49,771 nt of DNA, taken from assembly GCA_945861155.1 (NCBI GenBank), contig CAMATN010000022.1, positions 1-49,771 of the forward strand, given 5' to 3'. The stretch comes from Rhizobium sp. Q54. GTDB taxonomy: Bacteria > Pseudomonadota > Alphaproteobacteria > ATCC43930 > CGMCC-115725. The notes under the pieces are model-generated. The model searched no databases and was not told the origin of the DNA. It saw nothing but the letters and a program-made list of their open reading frames with translations. A program made the translations under genes and the position numbers. Positions 16,929 through 24,624 of the stretch are shown here, piece after piece. How positions within the stretch are numbered: position 1 is the first letter of the stretch; each line of letters begins with the position of its first letter.

Positions 16929-18179
16929 ATGTCCGCCATGAACTTGCCGACAAACCGCGCCCGGATCGCGGTTCTCAACCAGGGTTACATCCCGCATTAC
17001 CGGCTGCGGTTCTTCGAGCTGCTCGCCGAGCGCGGCGGCGCCGAGTATGTCGTCTTTCACGGCGCGCCGCCGTCCTGGGTCGGGGTCGAGGCGGCCAAGG
17101 GCCCGTTCGGCTTTGCCCAGCGCTGGGTGGACAACCGCGAGATCCGCGTCGGCCCGTGGACCGCGATTTACCAGCCGGTGGTCCGCGAAATCCTGACCGG
17201 CGGCTACGACGCGGTCGTGCTCGGGGCCGATCTGAAATTCGTCTCAAGCGTGCTCTTGGCCCTGCTCGCCAGATTGCGCGGTATCGCCGTGTTGTATTGG
17301 GATTTCGGGTATCACCCGAAGCGCGGCTTCAGTCACGGCACGAGCGCGCCCGGCGGCGTGATGGCGGTGGCGCGGCTGGTCAAGAACGCCCTGGCGAAAC
17401 TCGCTGACGGCTATCTAGCCTACACCAAATCCGGGGCGGAACGGCTGGCGGCAATCGGCTATCCGCCCGATCGCATCTTCGTGTTGCAGAACACGATCGA
17501 CATGACCGAGCAGCTGCGCCTCTACGATGCGGTGCAACAGCGGGAGCCCGAACAGATCCGCGCCGAACTTGGGGTGCGGCCCGATTCGACCATATTCGTC
17601 TATCTCGGCCGGCTCGTCGAGTTCAAGCGCGTCGATCTGCTGATCGAGGCGGTGCGCCGGATCGCACGCGACCGCACCACCGCGAAGCCGGTCGAGGCCT
17701 TGATTATCGGCAGCGGCCCACTCGAGGCGGACCTCAAGGAAATGGCGGCGGATGTCCCCGAGGTGCATTTCCTCGGCGCGCTGCCGGCCAACGAGGCGGT
17801 CGCATGCGCGCTGAGAATCGCCGCGGCGGCGGTCATTCCGGGCGCGGTCGGTCTCGCGGTCAACCATGCCTTCGCGCATGGAAGGCCGATGATCACCGGC
17901 GACAACGAGCTGCACGGCCCCGAGATCGAATACATCGTCGACGGCGAAAACGGCATGATCGTGCGGGGCGGCGCCGCGGAGTTCGCCGCCGCGCTCGCTC
18001 GCTTGGCCGATTCGCCCGAATGCCAGGCCAGGCTCGCCGGCGGCGCCCTCGACGCCCGCCAGGGCTTGCGCATGGAAACGATGGTGGAGCAGTTCGACAT
18101 CGGAATCCGCGCCACGCTCGAACGCCGCCGCCTCGGCAGACCCGGCAAGCGGCCGGCGGCATCGGCCGAAATCAAATAG
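16929..18179 (+). CDS. GT4-type glycosyltransferase
   Basis: This 416-residue cytoplasmic GT-B enzyme has an acceptor-side start (RIAVLNQGYIPHYRLRFFELL) and a C-terminal donor domain with FVYLGRLVEFKRVDLLIEAVRRI. ALIIGSGPL and the GPEIEYIVDGENGMIV segment follow, with the glutamates typical of GT4. It is the only glycosyltransferase in the EPS cluster apart from the initiating enzyme, so others must be encoded elsewhere. The start is one of two nearby ATGs (16929 or 16938); no strong ribosome-binding site separates them. The xylanase-like gene begins 11 bases downstream, suggesting translational coupling. Donor sugar is unknown. Confidence 0.88.
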   Translation: MSAMNLPTNRARIAVLNQGYIPHYRLRFFELLAERGGAEYVVFHGAPPSWVGVEAAKGPFGFAQRWVDNREIRVGPWTAIYQPVVREILTGGYDAVVLGADLKFVSSVLLALLARLRGIAVLYWDFGYHPKRGFSHGTSAPGGVMAVARLVKNALAKLADGYLAYTKSGAERLAAIGYPPDRIFVLQNTIDMTEQLRLYDAVQQREPEQIRAELGVRPDSTIFVYLGRLVEFKRVDLLIEAVRRIARDRTTAKPVEALIIGSGPLEADLKEMAADVPEVHFLGALPANEAVACALRIAAAAVIPGAVGLAVNHAFAHGRPMITGDNELHGPEIEYIVDGENGMIVRGGAAEFAAALARLADSPECQARLAGGALDARQGLRMETMVEQFDIGIRATLERRRLGRPGKRPAASAEIK

Positions 18180-18190
18180 GGACCGTTTCG

Positions 18191-19291
18191 TTGCTGTCTC
18201 GCCGGCAGTTTCTGCTCGCCGCCTCGCAGGCGGCGCTCGTCGCGCCGGCGCCAGCACAAGCCGCGCCGATTGCCGGGCTGCGCCGGATCGCGGCGTCGAA
18301 GGGCCTCCTGTTCGGCGCGATGATCCGCGGATCGGCGCTCGGCAAGGACCGCGCGCTGGCCGACATGGCGGCGCGCGAATGCAATCTGTTCGTCAGCCGT
18401 GCGATGCATTGGGATTACGTGGAGCCCAGCCGCGGCGTCTACGAATTCGCGCAGGTCGATGCCGATCGCGCCTGGGCCGAAGCCCACGACATGAAATATC
18501 GCGGGCATGCTCTGGTATGGGGCGAGCATGCGCCGGGATGGTTCAAGAAGCTCGGCGATCGCGCCGACGCGACCCGGGCGATGACCGATCACATCGCCAG
18601 GATATGCCGGCATTTCGCCGGCCGGATGCACTCGTGGGATGTCGTCAACGAGGCGATCAGGCCCGATCTCGGTCGCCCGGACGGACTCCGCCCTACCGCC
18701 TTTCTCGATCTGGTCGGTCCCGAGTACCTCGATATCGCGTTCCGCGCGGCGCGCGAGGCCGACCCGAAGGCGCGGCTCGTCTACAACGATTTCGACGTGG
18801 AACTCGATCTGCCATGGCACCGGCAGAAGCGGCGAACGCTGTTGGAGCTGCTCGACGGCTTCCGCAAGCGCGGCGTCCCGATCGATATGGTCGGGCTGCA
18901 AGGGCATTTGGAAACCGAGAAGATGCCCCATTTCGACGAGAAGGTGTTCGAGGGTGTGCTGCGCGAGCTGACCGACCGCGGCCTCGACATCATGATTACC
19001 GAACTCGATGTCATCGATCGCGGCGCACCCTCCGACATCGCGCGCCGCGATGCGCAGGTCGCCGCGGCCTATCGCCGTTATCTCGACGTTGCGCTGGCCA
19101 ACCGGGCGGTCAAGGCGGTGATCACCTGGGGCCTCTCCGACCGCGACAGCTGGATCACCACCGACCGCTATCCCCAGACAAAGCGCGCCGACGGGCTAAA
19201 GCCGCGCCCCTTGCCGTTCGATACCGATTACGCGCCGAAACCGGCCTATGTGGCGATTGCCGAGGCGTTGAGCGGGGCGCCGGCGCGCTGA
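18191..19291 (+). CDS. GH10 endo-beta-1,4-xylanase-like glycanase, Tat signal
   Basis: This 366-residue glycoside hydrolase family 10 protein has HALVWGEHAPGWF, the acid/base Glu154 in WDVVNEAI, and the nucleophile Glu271 in ITELDV. WGLSDRDSW near the end is the usual GH10 tryptophan motif. The N-terminus MLSRRQFLLAASQAALV is a twin-arginine signal, so the folded enzyme should be exported. The start is a TTG with GGGA ten bases upstream, 11 bases after the glycosyltransferase. Its place in an EPS cluster suggests trimming or release of the polymer rather than plant xylan digestion; that is inference. Its last 46 bases overlap the convergent PrpD-like gene. Confidence 0.92.
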   Translation: MLSRRQFLLAASQAALVAPAPAQAAPIAGLRRIAASKGLLFGAMIRGSALGKDRALADMAARECNLFVSRAMHWDYVEPSRGVYEFAQVDADRAWAEAHDMKYRGHALVWGEHAPGWFKKLGDRADATRAMTDHIARICRHFAGRMHSWDVVNEAIRPDLGRPDGLRPTAFLDLVGPEYLDIAFRAAREADPKARLVYNDFDVELDLPWHRQKRRTLLELLDGFRKRGVPIDMVGLQGHLETEKMPHFDEKVFEGVLRELTDRGLDIMITELDVIDRGAPSDIARRDAQVAAAYRRYLDVALANRAVKAVITWGLSDRDSWITTDRYPQTKRADGLKPRPLPFDTDYAPKPAYVAIAEALSGAPAR

Positions 19292-20649
19292 TCGGGCGGA
19301 GCGGTCATTCTCGCAAGCGTCGCGGCGCCGCCGGTTTCGAGCGCGGCGACGCCATTCCACAGCGCCGCGCCGCGATCCGGGAGCAACCGGCAGCACATTT
19401 CGAATTTGCTGCGGGCGGCGTCGGGCGATAGCGGACGGGTCGGGCTGCCGAGAACTTCGGCGACATCGCAGGCGATTGTGCGTCCATCGGCGAGATCGAG
19501 TTCGACCCGTTGCGGCAGCAGCGCGTTGGGGTCGGGGTTGCCGTCGGCGATCACGGCAAGGCGGCGGGCGAGCGCCAGCGTCGCGGGGTCGGCCATCGCC
19601 GCGTCGGCAAAATCATCGATTCCGATCGTCCCGCGCCGCAAGCACACCGCGCCGACATAGCTAAGGCAGAGCCGCGCATAGGCGCCGGTCATGCCCTCTT
19701 GCGGCGGGCGGCCGACCAGCCGATGAGTCAGCGGCGGCACCGTGAAACGCCCGGCCCGCACCGAGTCGGCAGCGATGCCATGCGCCGCGATCAGACGCCG
19801 CAGCCCGTCGATCCCGCCATGCGTCGCGCGGCCCGACGGGAACGGCTTGTGGCTCAATTCGCAGATCCGCCAGGAGAGGCCGAGTTCGTTGAACGGGGCC
19901 GGGTCGGCGGCGCCGTCGAACAGCGCGAAATAGCCGAACGGGCCGGAAATCGGCGCGCGCGGTCCGGGCATGCCGCGCCGCGCCAACTCGACTGCGGTCA
20001 CCGCAGCGCGCGCCGCGAACCCCATCTGCATCGCCAATTGCGGCGTCGCCTCGATATGCGCCTGCATCGTGCCGGCGCATTGTCCGTAATAGATCCCGAG
20101 CGCGTCGCGAGTCTGCGCCTCGTCGAGCCGCGCCAGAACGGCGAGCCCGGCCACCGCGCCAAAGCCGCTGCAATTGGCCGGCCGAAAAAACCTCATCGGC
20201 GGGCGCGAGCACAGGCCGAGCGTCACCGCGACGTCGATCCCGGCCGCGACCGCGCGCAACAGCTGCTCGCCCGAGATGCCGCCAAACATGCTCCCCTGGC
20301 GTTCGGCCCAGCCGAGCAATGCCGGCAACACCGCCGACATCGCGTGCACGACCGCGCCCTCGTAAACACAGTCGAATTCGAGGGCGTGCATCTGATAGCC
20401 GTTGACCATCGCGGCTTGGCCGAGCGGCAGGCGCTCGCCGCTGCCCCACACGTTCGCCTCGGCCGCGCCGCCCGAGGACGCCGCCATGTCGAGTACCTCA
20501 GGGCGCCACGGCGCCTCGGCGCCGGCGACGCCGACGCCGAGCGAGTCGGCGATGAAGGTCTTCGCCACGCTGCGCGCCGCGGCGGGCAGCGCGCCGTCTG
20601 ACACCTGCCTCAGGTAAGCGACGATCTTGTCGACAACCAAATCTTGCAT
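19246..20649 (-). CDS. MmgE/PrpD family protein (1)
   Basis: This 467-residue protein belongs to the family that includes 2-methylcitrate dehydratase PrpD and cis-aconitate decarboxylase. It has the helical start with VAKTFIADSLGVGVAG, then HALEFDCVYEGAVVHAMSAVLPALLG in place of the usual HALDFDD...HPS, and the SHKPFPSGRATHGGIDG region. The altered HALDFDD motif suggests a substrate other than methylcitrate. It is the last gene of a minus-strand run and overlaps the convergent GH10 gene by 46 bases at their 3' ends. Its start is followed upstream by a cluster of tandem and inverted repeats. Confidence 0.87.
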   Translation of the reverse strand: MQDLVVDKIVAYLRQVSDGALPAAARSVAKTFIADSLGVGVAGAEAPWRPEVLDMAASSGGAAEANVWGSGERLPLGQAAMVNGYQMHALEFDCVYEGAVVHAMSAVLPALLGWAERQGSMFGGISGEQLLRAVAAGIDVAVTLGLCSRPPMRFFRPANCSGFGAVAGLAVLARLDEAQTRDALGIYYGQCAGTMQAHIEATPQLAMQMGFAARAAVTAVELARRGMPGPRAPISGPFGYFALFDGAADPAPFNELGLSWRICELSHKPFPSGRATHGGIDGLRRLIAAHGIAADSVRAGRFTVPPLTHRLVGRPPQEGMTGAYARLCLSYVGAVCLRRGTIGIDDFADAAMADPATLALARRLAVIADGNPDPNALLPQRVELDLADGRTIACDVAEVLGSPTRPLSPDAARSKFEMCCRLLPDRGAALWNGVAALETGGAATLARMTAPPDQRAGAPLNASAIAT

Positions 20650-20659
20650 CGAGCCCTAA

Positions 20660-20887
20660 AGCCCCCACCCCAACCCTCCCCCGCTTGCGGGGGAGGGAGC
20701 GCGCCGTAACCTGAACTCCCCCAAGCGGGAGGGAGCGCGCCGTAACCTGAACTCCCCAAGCGGGGAGGGGAGCGCGCCGTAACCTGGACTCCTCAAGCGG
20801 GGAGGGGGCGCGCCGTAACCTGAGAGCCCCTCCTCCGCAAGCGGGGGAGGGAGGGACCCGCGCCGCAGGCGCGGGAGGGTGGGGGTT
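20660..20887. repeat. Inverted repeat enclosing a tandem array
   Basis: The left arm (gcccccaccccaaccctccc) and the right arm (gcgggagggtgggggttt) are complementary and enclose several ccgcttgcgg / cgcaagcg hairpins. The same left arm occurs at about 23543. The element fills the gap between a PrpD-like gene and the beta-lactamase-fold gene. Confidence 0.8.
20698..20842. repeat. Four tandem units of 36-37 bp
   Basis: The word agcgcgccgtaacctgaact (last copy starts with g, and units 3 and 4 vary at the end) begins at 20698, 20734, 20771 and 20807. Each is followed by an aagcgggg-gaggg stretch. The short unit, absence of distinct spacers and absence of cas genes exclude a CRISPR array. Confidence 0.85.
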
Positions 20888-20896
20888 TATCCAAGC

Positions 20897-22006
20897 TCAG
20901 TCGATCGCGGCGTGCACCAGATTGGCGATGCGGTCGAGGCGGGCCGAATGCCAGGGATCGGGCGCCACGAAGTTGGTGATGTAGGTGAACGACACGCCGC
21001 TGGTCGGATCGGCCCAGGAATAGGACGTGCCGGCGCCGCCATGCCCGAACGTCGCGGGTGCGGCCAGCGTGCCGAGCCCGCGGATCTTGTCGCTGTCGCC
21101 GCGGACATGCGGCCCGAGACCGCGATGCATCGGGATGCCCCCCATCTGGTCGTCGCCGCGCTCGCCGGTATGGTTGCGCGTCACGTAGGCGACGAGCCGC
21201 GGCGACAACAGCCGCACATCGCCGAGCCGGCCGCCGCCCAGCAGCGTCTGGTAGAACGCCGCCATGCCGCGGGCCGTCGCATAGCCGCCGCCGCTCGGCA
21301 GCCCGGCGGCCTTGAATTCCGCCGAGTTGTCGCGCGGCTCGGGCGCGTAGGTGTCGGCACACCGCGCCTGCTCGCTGGAGGGAACGCCGACAAAGATGTC
21401 GTTGGCCAAGCCGAGCGGCGCCAGCACCCGGTCGCGGATCACCTCGCGGTAATCCCAGCCGGTCACCGCCTCGATCACCATCGCCTGGGTCAGATGCGCG
21501 GCGCGCGCGTGATATTGCAGGCGGGTGCCTGGGGTCCAGTCGAGCGAGAAGCCGCACACTTCGGCGCGCATCCGGGCATGGTCGGTCCAGCTTTCCTGGC
21601 TGACGTCGCCGGAGGGGAACCCGCCCTGGTGCGTCATGACCTGCTGCAGGGTGATGTCGCCTTTGCCGCGGGCGGCGAATTCCGGCAGGTGGTCGCTGAT
21701 CTTGTCCATGAACGACAGGCGGCCTTCCTCGACCAGCGTCCACACCGCCGCGCTGGTCAGCACCTTGGTTTGGCTGAACAGCAGGAACAGCGTGTCGCCG
21801 CTCGCCGGCTGCCGTCCGCCCTCGGTCTTCGCCTCGCCATAGGAGCGGAACAGCGCCAATTGACCATGCCGCGCGAGCGCGATCTGCGCGCCGGGATAGC
21901 GGCTCTCTTCGATATGCTCGCGGATCAGCCGATCGAGATGCTCGAGCGGCTTCAACGCGAAGCCGAGGCTTTGCGGGTTGCTGGTGGGCAGCGGGTAATC
22001 GGACAT
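20897..22006 (-). CDS. Beta-lactamase-fold serine hydrolase
   Basis: This 369-residue protein belongs to the class C beta-lactamase/EstB-type esterase family. The nucleophile motif is Ser78-Q-T-Lys81 in LLFSQTKVL. The second motif is YHARA, a variant of the usual Y-x-N, and GHGGAG takes the place of the KTG box. No signal peptide is visible, which favours an intracellular esterase or amidase over a true beta-lactamase. TAGGAGACAACG precedes the ATG. It lies between two PrpD-like genes on the same strand, with repeats on both sides. Substrate unknown. Confidence 0.88.
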   Translation of the reverse strand: MSDYPLPTSNPQSLGFALKPLEHLDRLIREHIEESRYPGAQIALARHGQLALFRSYGEAKTEGGRQPASGDTLFLLFSQTKVLTSAAVWTLVEEGRLSFMDKISDHLPEFAARGKGDITLQQVMTHQGGFPSGDVSQESWTDHARMRAEVCGFSLDWTPGTRLQYHARAAHLTQAMVIEAVTGWDYREVIRDRVLAPLGLANDIFVGVPSSEQARCADTYAPEPRDNSAEFKAAGLPSGGGYATARGMAAFYQTLLGGGRLGDVRLLSPRLVAYVTRNHTGERGDDQMGGIPMHRGLGPHVRGDSDKIRGLGTLAAPATFGHGGAGTSYSWADPTSGVSFTYITNFVAPDPWHSARLDRIANLVHAAID

Positions 22007-22040
22007 CGTTGTCTCCTACGAGGAATTTCCTGTTTAGACC

Positions 22041-22128
22041 CTGTCATTGCGAGCGCAGCGACGCAATCGCGCGCCGATAGGGGCATCCCGACGAGATTGC
22101 CGCGTCGCTGCGCTCCTCGCAATGACAG
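22041..22128. repeat. ctgtcattgcgag inverted repeat
   Basis: The arms ctgtcattgcgagcgcagcg and its complement (cgctgcgctcctcgcaatgacag, with small changes) face each other around a ~40-base centre. The element lies between the beta-lactamase-fold gene and the second PrpD-like gene, whose stop codon is one base beyond the right arm. A half copy lies at 3380-3406. Confidence 0.85.
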
Positions 22129-22129
22129 T

Positions 22130-23515
22130 CTAGGCGGCGGCCAGACGGGCAATCGCACCGGCATCAGGCAGTTTGTCGAGCGTTTCGATGACTTGGCGCA
22201 ACTCGTGGGCGCGGGCGGCGCCCAGCGCCGGCTCGGCCAGCGCGTCGAACTTGGCGGCGAGCCGCTCGCCTTGCGCGGCGATGTCGGCGCAGGGGATGCC
22301 GGCGTCGTGGCGCGCCCGCAGCACCCGCCCGTCGTTCAGCGCGACCTCGATCTCGGCGGCGGCCTGCGGCCAGTCGTCCTGGAAGTCGAGCGTGACCTTG
22401 TCGCGCAATGCGACCAGCGCCGGGTCGGTCGCGGTGGCGGTGCTGTAGGCGGCAAGGCTCGCGGTATCGACGCCCGACAATGCCATCGCCACGGTCTGGC
22501 GCAGGCTGAACTTGGCTTCGAGCCCGTCGGTCGGCGCCGGGATGTTGCACACCATCGCGCAGCTCCGGTCGAGCCGCAGAATCACGTCCGCGATCTGCTC
22601 GGGGACGATGCCGTGCCGCTCGCGCGCCGCCTGCTGGCGCACCGACCGGGCGCTCTCGATCGGCCCGTGCGTCAGGTAGCAGGCGGCATGGTACTTGAAC
22701 AGATTGGCGAAGATGTGGAACCCATGCGGCGGGTCGGCGAGCGCCTTCTCGGGGTGGAAATCGGGGCCGTGCGTCAGCGCGAAACCCTGTTCGCATTCGA
22801 CGAGGTCGGGGCGGCTCGAAAACCCGCGCGCCGCGAGCCGCGCCGCCAACAGCCCGCTCTGCGACGCCTTGCCGGCATGGAACGGTTTGCACATCGTGCC
22901 GAATTGCGATTTGAGCCCGGCGGCTTGAGTCCCGGCGATGCCGAGCGCGCGCGCCGTCGCCTCGGCGTCGAGGCCGAGCAGGCGCGCGCAGGCCGCCGCG
23001 GCGCCGAAGACGCCGACCGTGCCGGTCGCGTGAAAGCCCCTGTTGTAATGGCCCGGCCGCAGCGTCGAGCCGATGCGGCAGGCGGTCTCGTAGCCGGCGA
23101 CAAAGGCGGCGATCACCTCGCGGCCGGAGCTTTGCCGCTGTTCGGCCAGCGCCAACAAGCCGGGCAGGATCGCGACCGAGGGGTGGCCGGGCATCGAGAG
23201 GTTGACGTCGTCGTAATCGAGCGCGTGGCCGATCGCGCCGTTGATCAGCGCTGCCGACAGCACCGGCAGCCGCGCGTTGTGGCCGATGACGCTGGCCTGG
23301 GCGGCGCCGCCGGCCTCGGCCAGTTCGTCGAGCAGGATATGGGCGAGCGGGTCGTCGGCTCCGGCCAGCGCCACGCCGCAATAATCGAGCACGCATTGCC
23401 GCGCCAGCGCCCGCACCGGTTCGGGCAGCGCATCATACGTGACCGCGCTCGCCTGTTCGGCTAGCAGCCGCGTCAACTCGGCCGACTGCGTACGGTTCAC
23501 CAGATCGCCGTCCAT
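22130..23515 (-). CDS. MmgE/PrpD family protein (2)
   Basis: This 461-residue protein shows the family motifs better than its neighbour: QCVLDYCGVALAG, GHALDYDDVNLSMPGHPSVAILP, RGFHATGTVGVFGAAAA, and CKPFHAGKASQSGLLAA. Family members dehydrate or decarboxylate tricarboxylic or related acids. No prpB, prpC or acnD lies nearby, so methylcitrate is not indicated. GGAGGAATAAA precedes the ATG. Enoyl-CoA hydratase lies upstream across a repeat, and the minus-strand order (hydratase, PrpD, hydrolase, PrpD) looks like a peripheral catabolic set. Confidence 0.9.
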   Translation of the reverse strand: MDGDLVNRTQSAELTRLLAEQASAVTYDALPEPVRALARQCVLDYCGVALAGADDPLAHILLDELAEAGGAAQASVIGHNARLPVLSAALINGAIGHALDYDDVNLSMPGHPSVAILPGLLALAEQRQSSGREVIAAFVAGYETACRIGSTLRPGHYNRGFHATGTVGVFGAAAACARLLGLDAEATARALGIAGTQAAGLKSQFGTMCKPFHAGKASQSGLLAARLAARGFSSRPDLVECEQGFALTHGPDFHPEKALADPPHGFHIFANLFKYHAACYLTHGPIESARSVRQQAARERHGIVPEQIADVILRLDRSCAMVCNIPAPTDGLEAKFSLRQTVAMALSGVDTASLAAYSTATATDPALVALRDKVTLDFQDDWPQAAAEIEVALNDGRVLRARHDAGIPCADIAAQGERLAAKFDALAEPALGAARAHELRQVIETLDKLPDAGAIARLAAA

Positions 23516-23537
23516 TTTATTCCTCCACGCCTATCGT

Positions 23538-23670
23538 CATTACCCCCACCCCAACCCTCCCCCGCTTGCGGGGGAGGGAGTGCGATGGTACTCGTCATAG
23601 CCTTGCCCCGACCCTCGCGGAACTGGTCATAGCCCTCCCCCGCAAGCGGGGGAGGGTTGGGTGGGGGTTT
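23538..23670. repeat. C-rich/G-rich inverted repeat
   Basis: The left arm (tacccccaccccaaccctcc) is complementary to the right arm (ggagggttgggtgggggttt). Each arm carries a further cccccgcttgcggggg or cccccgcaagcggggg hairpin. Same family as 20660-20887; it fills the gap between the second PrpD-like gene and the enoyl-CoA hydratase gene. Confidence 0.85.
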
Positions 23671-23674
23671 TTCA

Positions 23675-24469
23675 TCACCGCCCCATAAACCGCGGCTTGC
23701 GCTTTTCGTTGAACGAGGCGATGCCTTCGCGGCGGTCTTCGGTCGCGACCATGCGGTTATAGGCCTCGATCTCGAACATCATCGCGCTGCCCAAATCCAT
23801 CTGCAGCCCGTAATGGATCGAATGCTTGGCCTGGCGCACCGATATCGGCGCGTTGTCGGCAATGCGGCGCGCCGTTTCGAGGGTCTCGTCGACGAGGCGG
23901 TCGGCGGCGCAGAGCCGGTTGACCATGCCCCAGTCCAACGCGTCCTGCGCCGAGAACGGCCGCCCGGTCAGGATGATCTCCTTGGCGCGCCGCTCGCCGA
24001 CCGCGCGCGGCAGGTTCTGCGTGCCGCCAGCGCCCGGCATGATGCCGAGCGTCACCTCGGTCAGCGCGAAACGCGCGCTCTCGGCGGCATACAGAAAATC
24101 GCAGCACAGCGCCAATTCGCACCCTCCGGCATAGGCGGCGCCGTTGATCGCGCCGATGACCGGCACCGGACAGCCGATAAACGCGCGGATCATCCGCTCG
24201 AACAACAAATGCTGCGCCTGCCAGACCGCGTCGGTCATGCCCTGGCGTTCCTTCAGATCGCCGCCGGCGCAGAAGGCCTTGTCCCCGGCGCCGGTCACGA
24301 CGACAGCGCGATAGGCCAGCGGATCGGCGTTGACCGCGTCGAAGAATGCCAGCAGGTCATGTCCCATCTGCGTGTTCATCGCATTGGCGGCTTGCGGCCG
24401 GTTGAGGGTCAGCAGGACGAGACCGTCGCCCTTGTCCTCGACCCGCACCGTCTCGAAATGATGGTCCAT
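23675..24469 (-). CDS. Enoyl-CoA hydratase/isomerase family protein
   Basis: This 264-residue crotonase-fold protein has both oxyanion-hole segments, FCAGGDLKER and GAAYAGGCELALCCDF. The ALTEVTLGIMPGAGGTQNLPR region has Glu where classical hydratases place a catalytic Glu, and the C-terminus ends FNEKRKPRFMGR. It likely acts on a CoA thioester in beta-oxidation or a related degradation route. GGGAG lies about six bases before the chosen ATG; an upstream in-frame start would add 55 Arg-rich residues not seen in the family. It is divergent from the helicase gene, with about 155 bases between their starts. Confidence 0.92.
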   Translation of the reverse strand: MDHHFETVRVEDKGDGLVLLTLNRPQAANAMNTQMGHDLLAFFDAVNADPLAYRAVVVTGAGDKAFCAGGDLKERQGMTDAVWQAQHLLFERMIRAFIGCPVPVIGAINGAAYAGGCELALCCDFLYAAESARFALTEVTLGIMPGAGGTQNLPRAVGERRAKEIILTGRPFSAQDALDWGMVNRLCAADRLVDETLETARRIADNAPISVRQAKHSIHYGLQMDLGSAMMFEIEAYNRMVATEDRREGIASFNEKRKPRFMGR

Positions 24470-24624
24470 CGATCGCTCCCGGCGATTCGGGCGGCTGCCG
24501 CAACCGGCGCGGCGCAGCATGGGACGCAGGCCTTGTTGCGTCAATGCGGGTGGGCCGCGCTTGACAGCGGGATCGCGCTTGAACCGACTCGCCCCTATCG
24601 GAACGGAGGCTTCCCCTGCACGAT

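Noticed and set aside
10100-19291. Exosortase/PEP-CTERM system
   Set aside because: An ExeA-like ATPase and the export genes resemble such loci, but no exosortase or PEP-CTERM protein is in the window.
20698-20842. Possible CRISPR array
   Set aside because: Units are 36-37 bases end to end with no unique spacers, and no cas genes are present.
20879-23464. Long plus-strand open frame of 861 codons
   Set aside because: It is antisense to a beta-lactamase-fold gene and a PrpD-like gene that have clear motifs and ribosome-binding sites. Its composition (Arg/Gly/Asp/His-rich, no domain) is the usual artefact of high GC.
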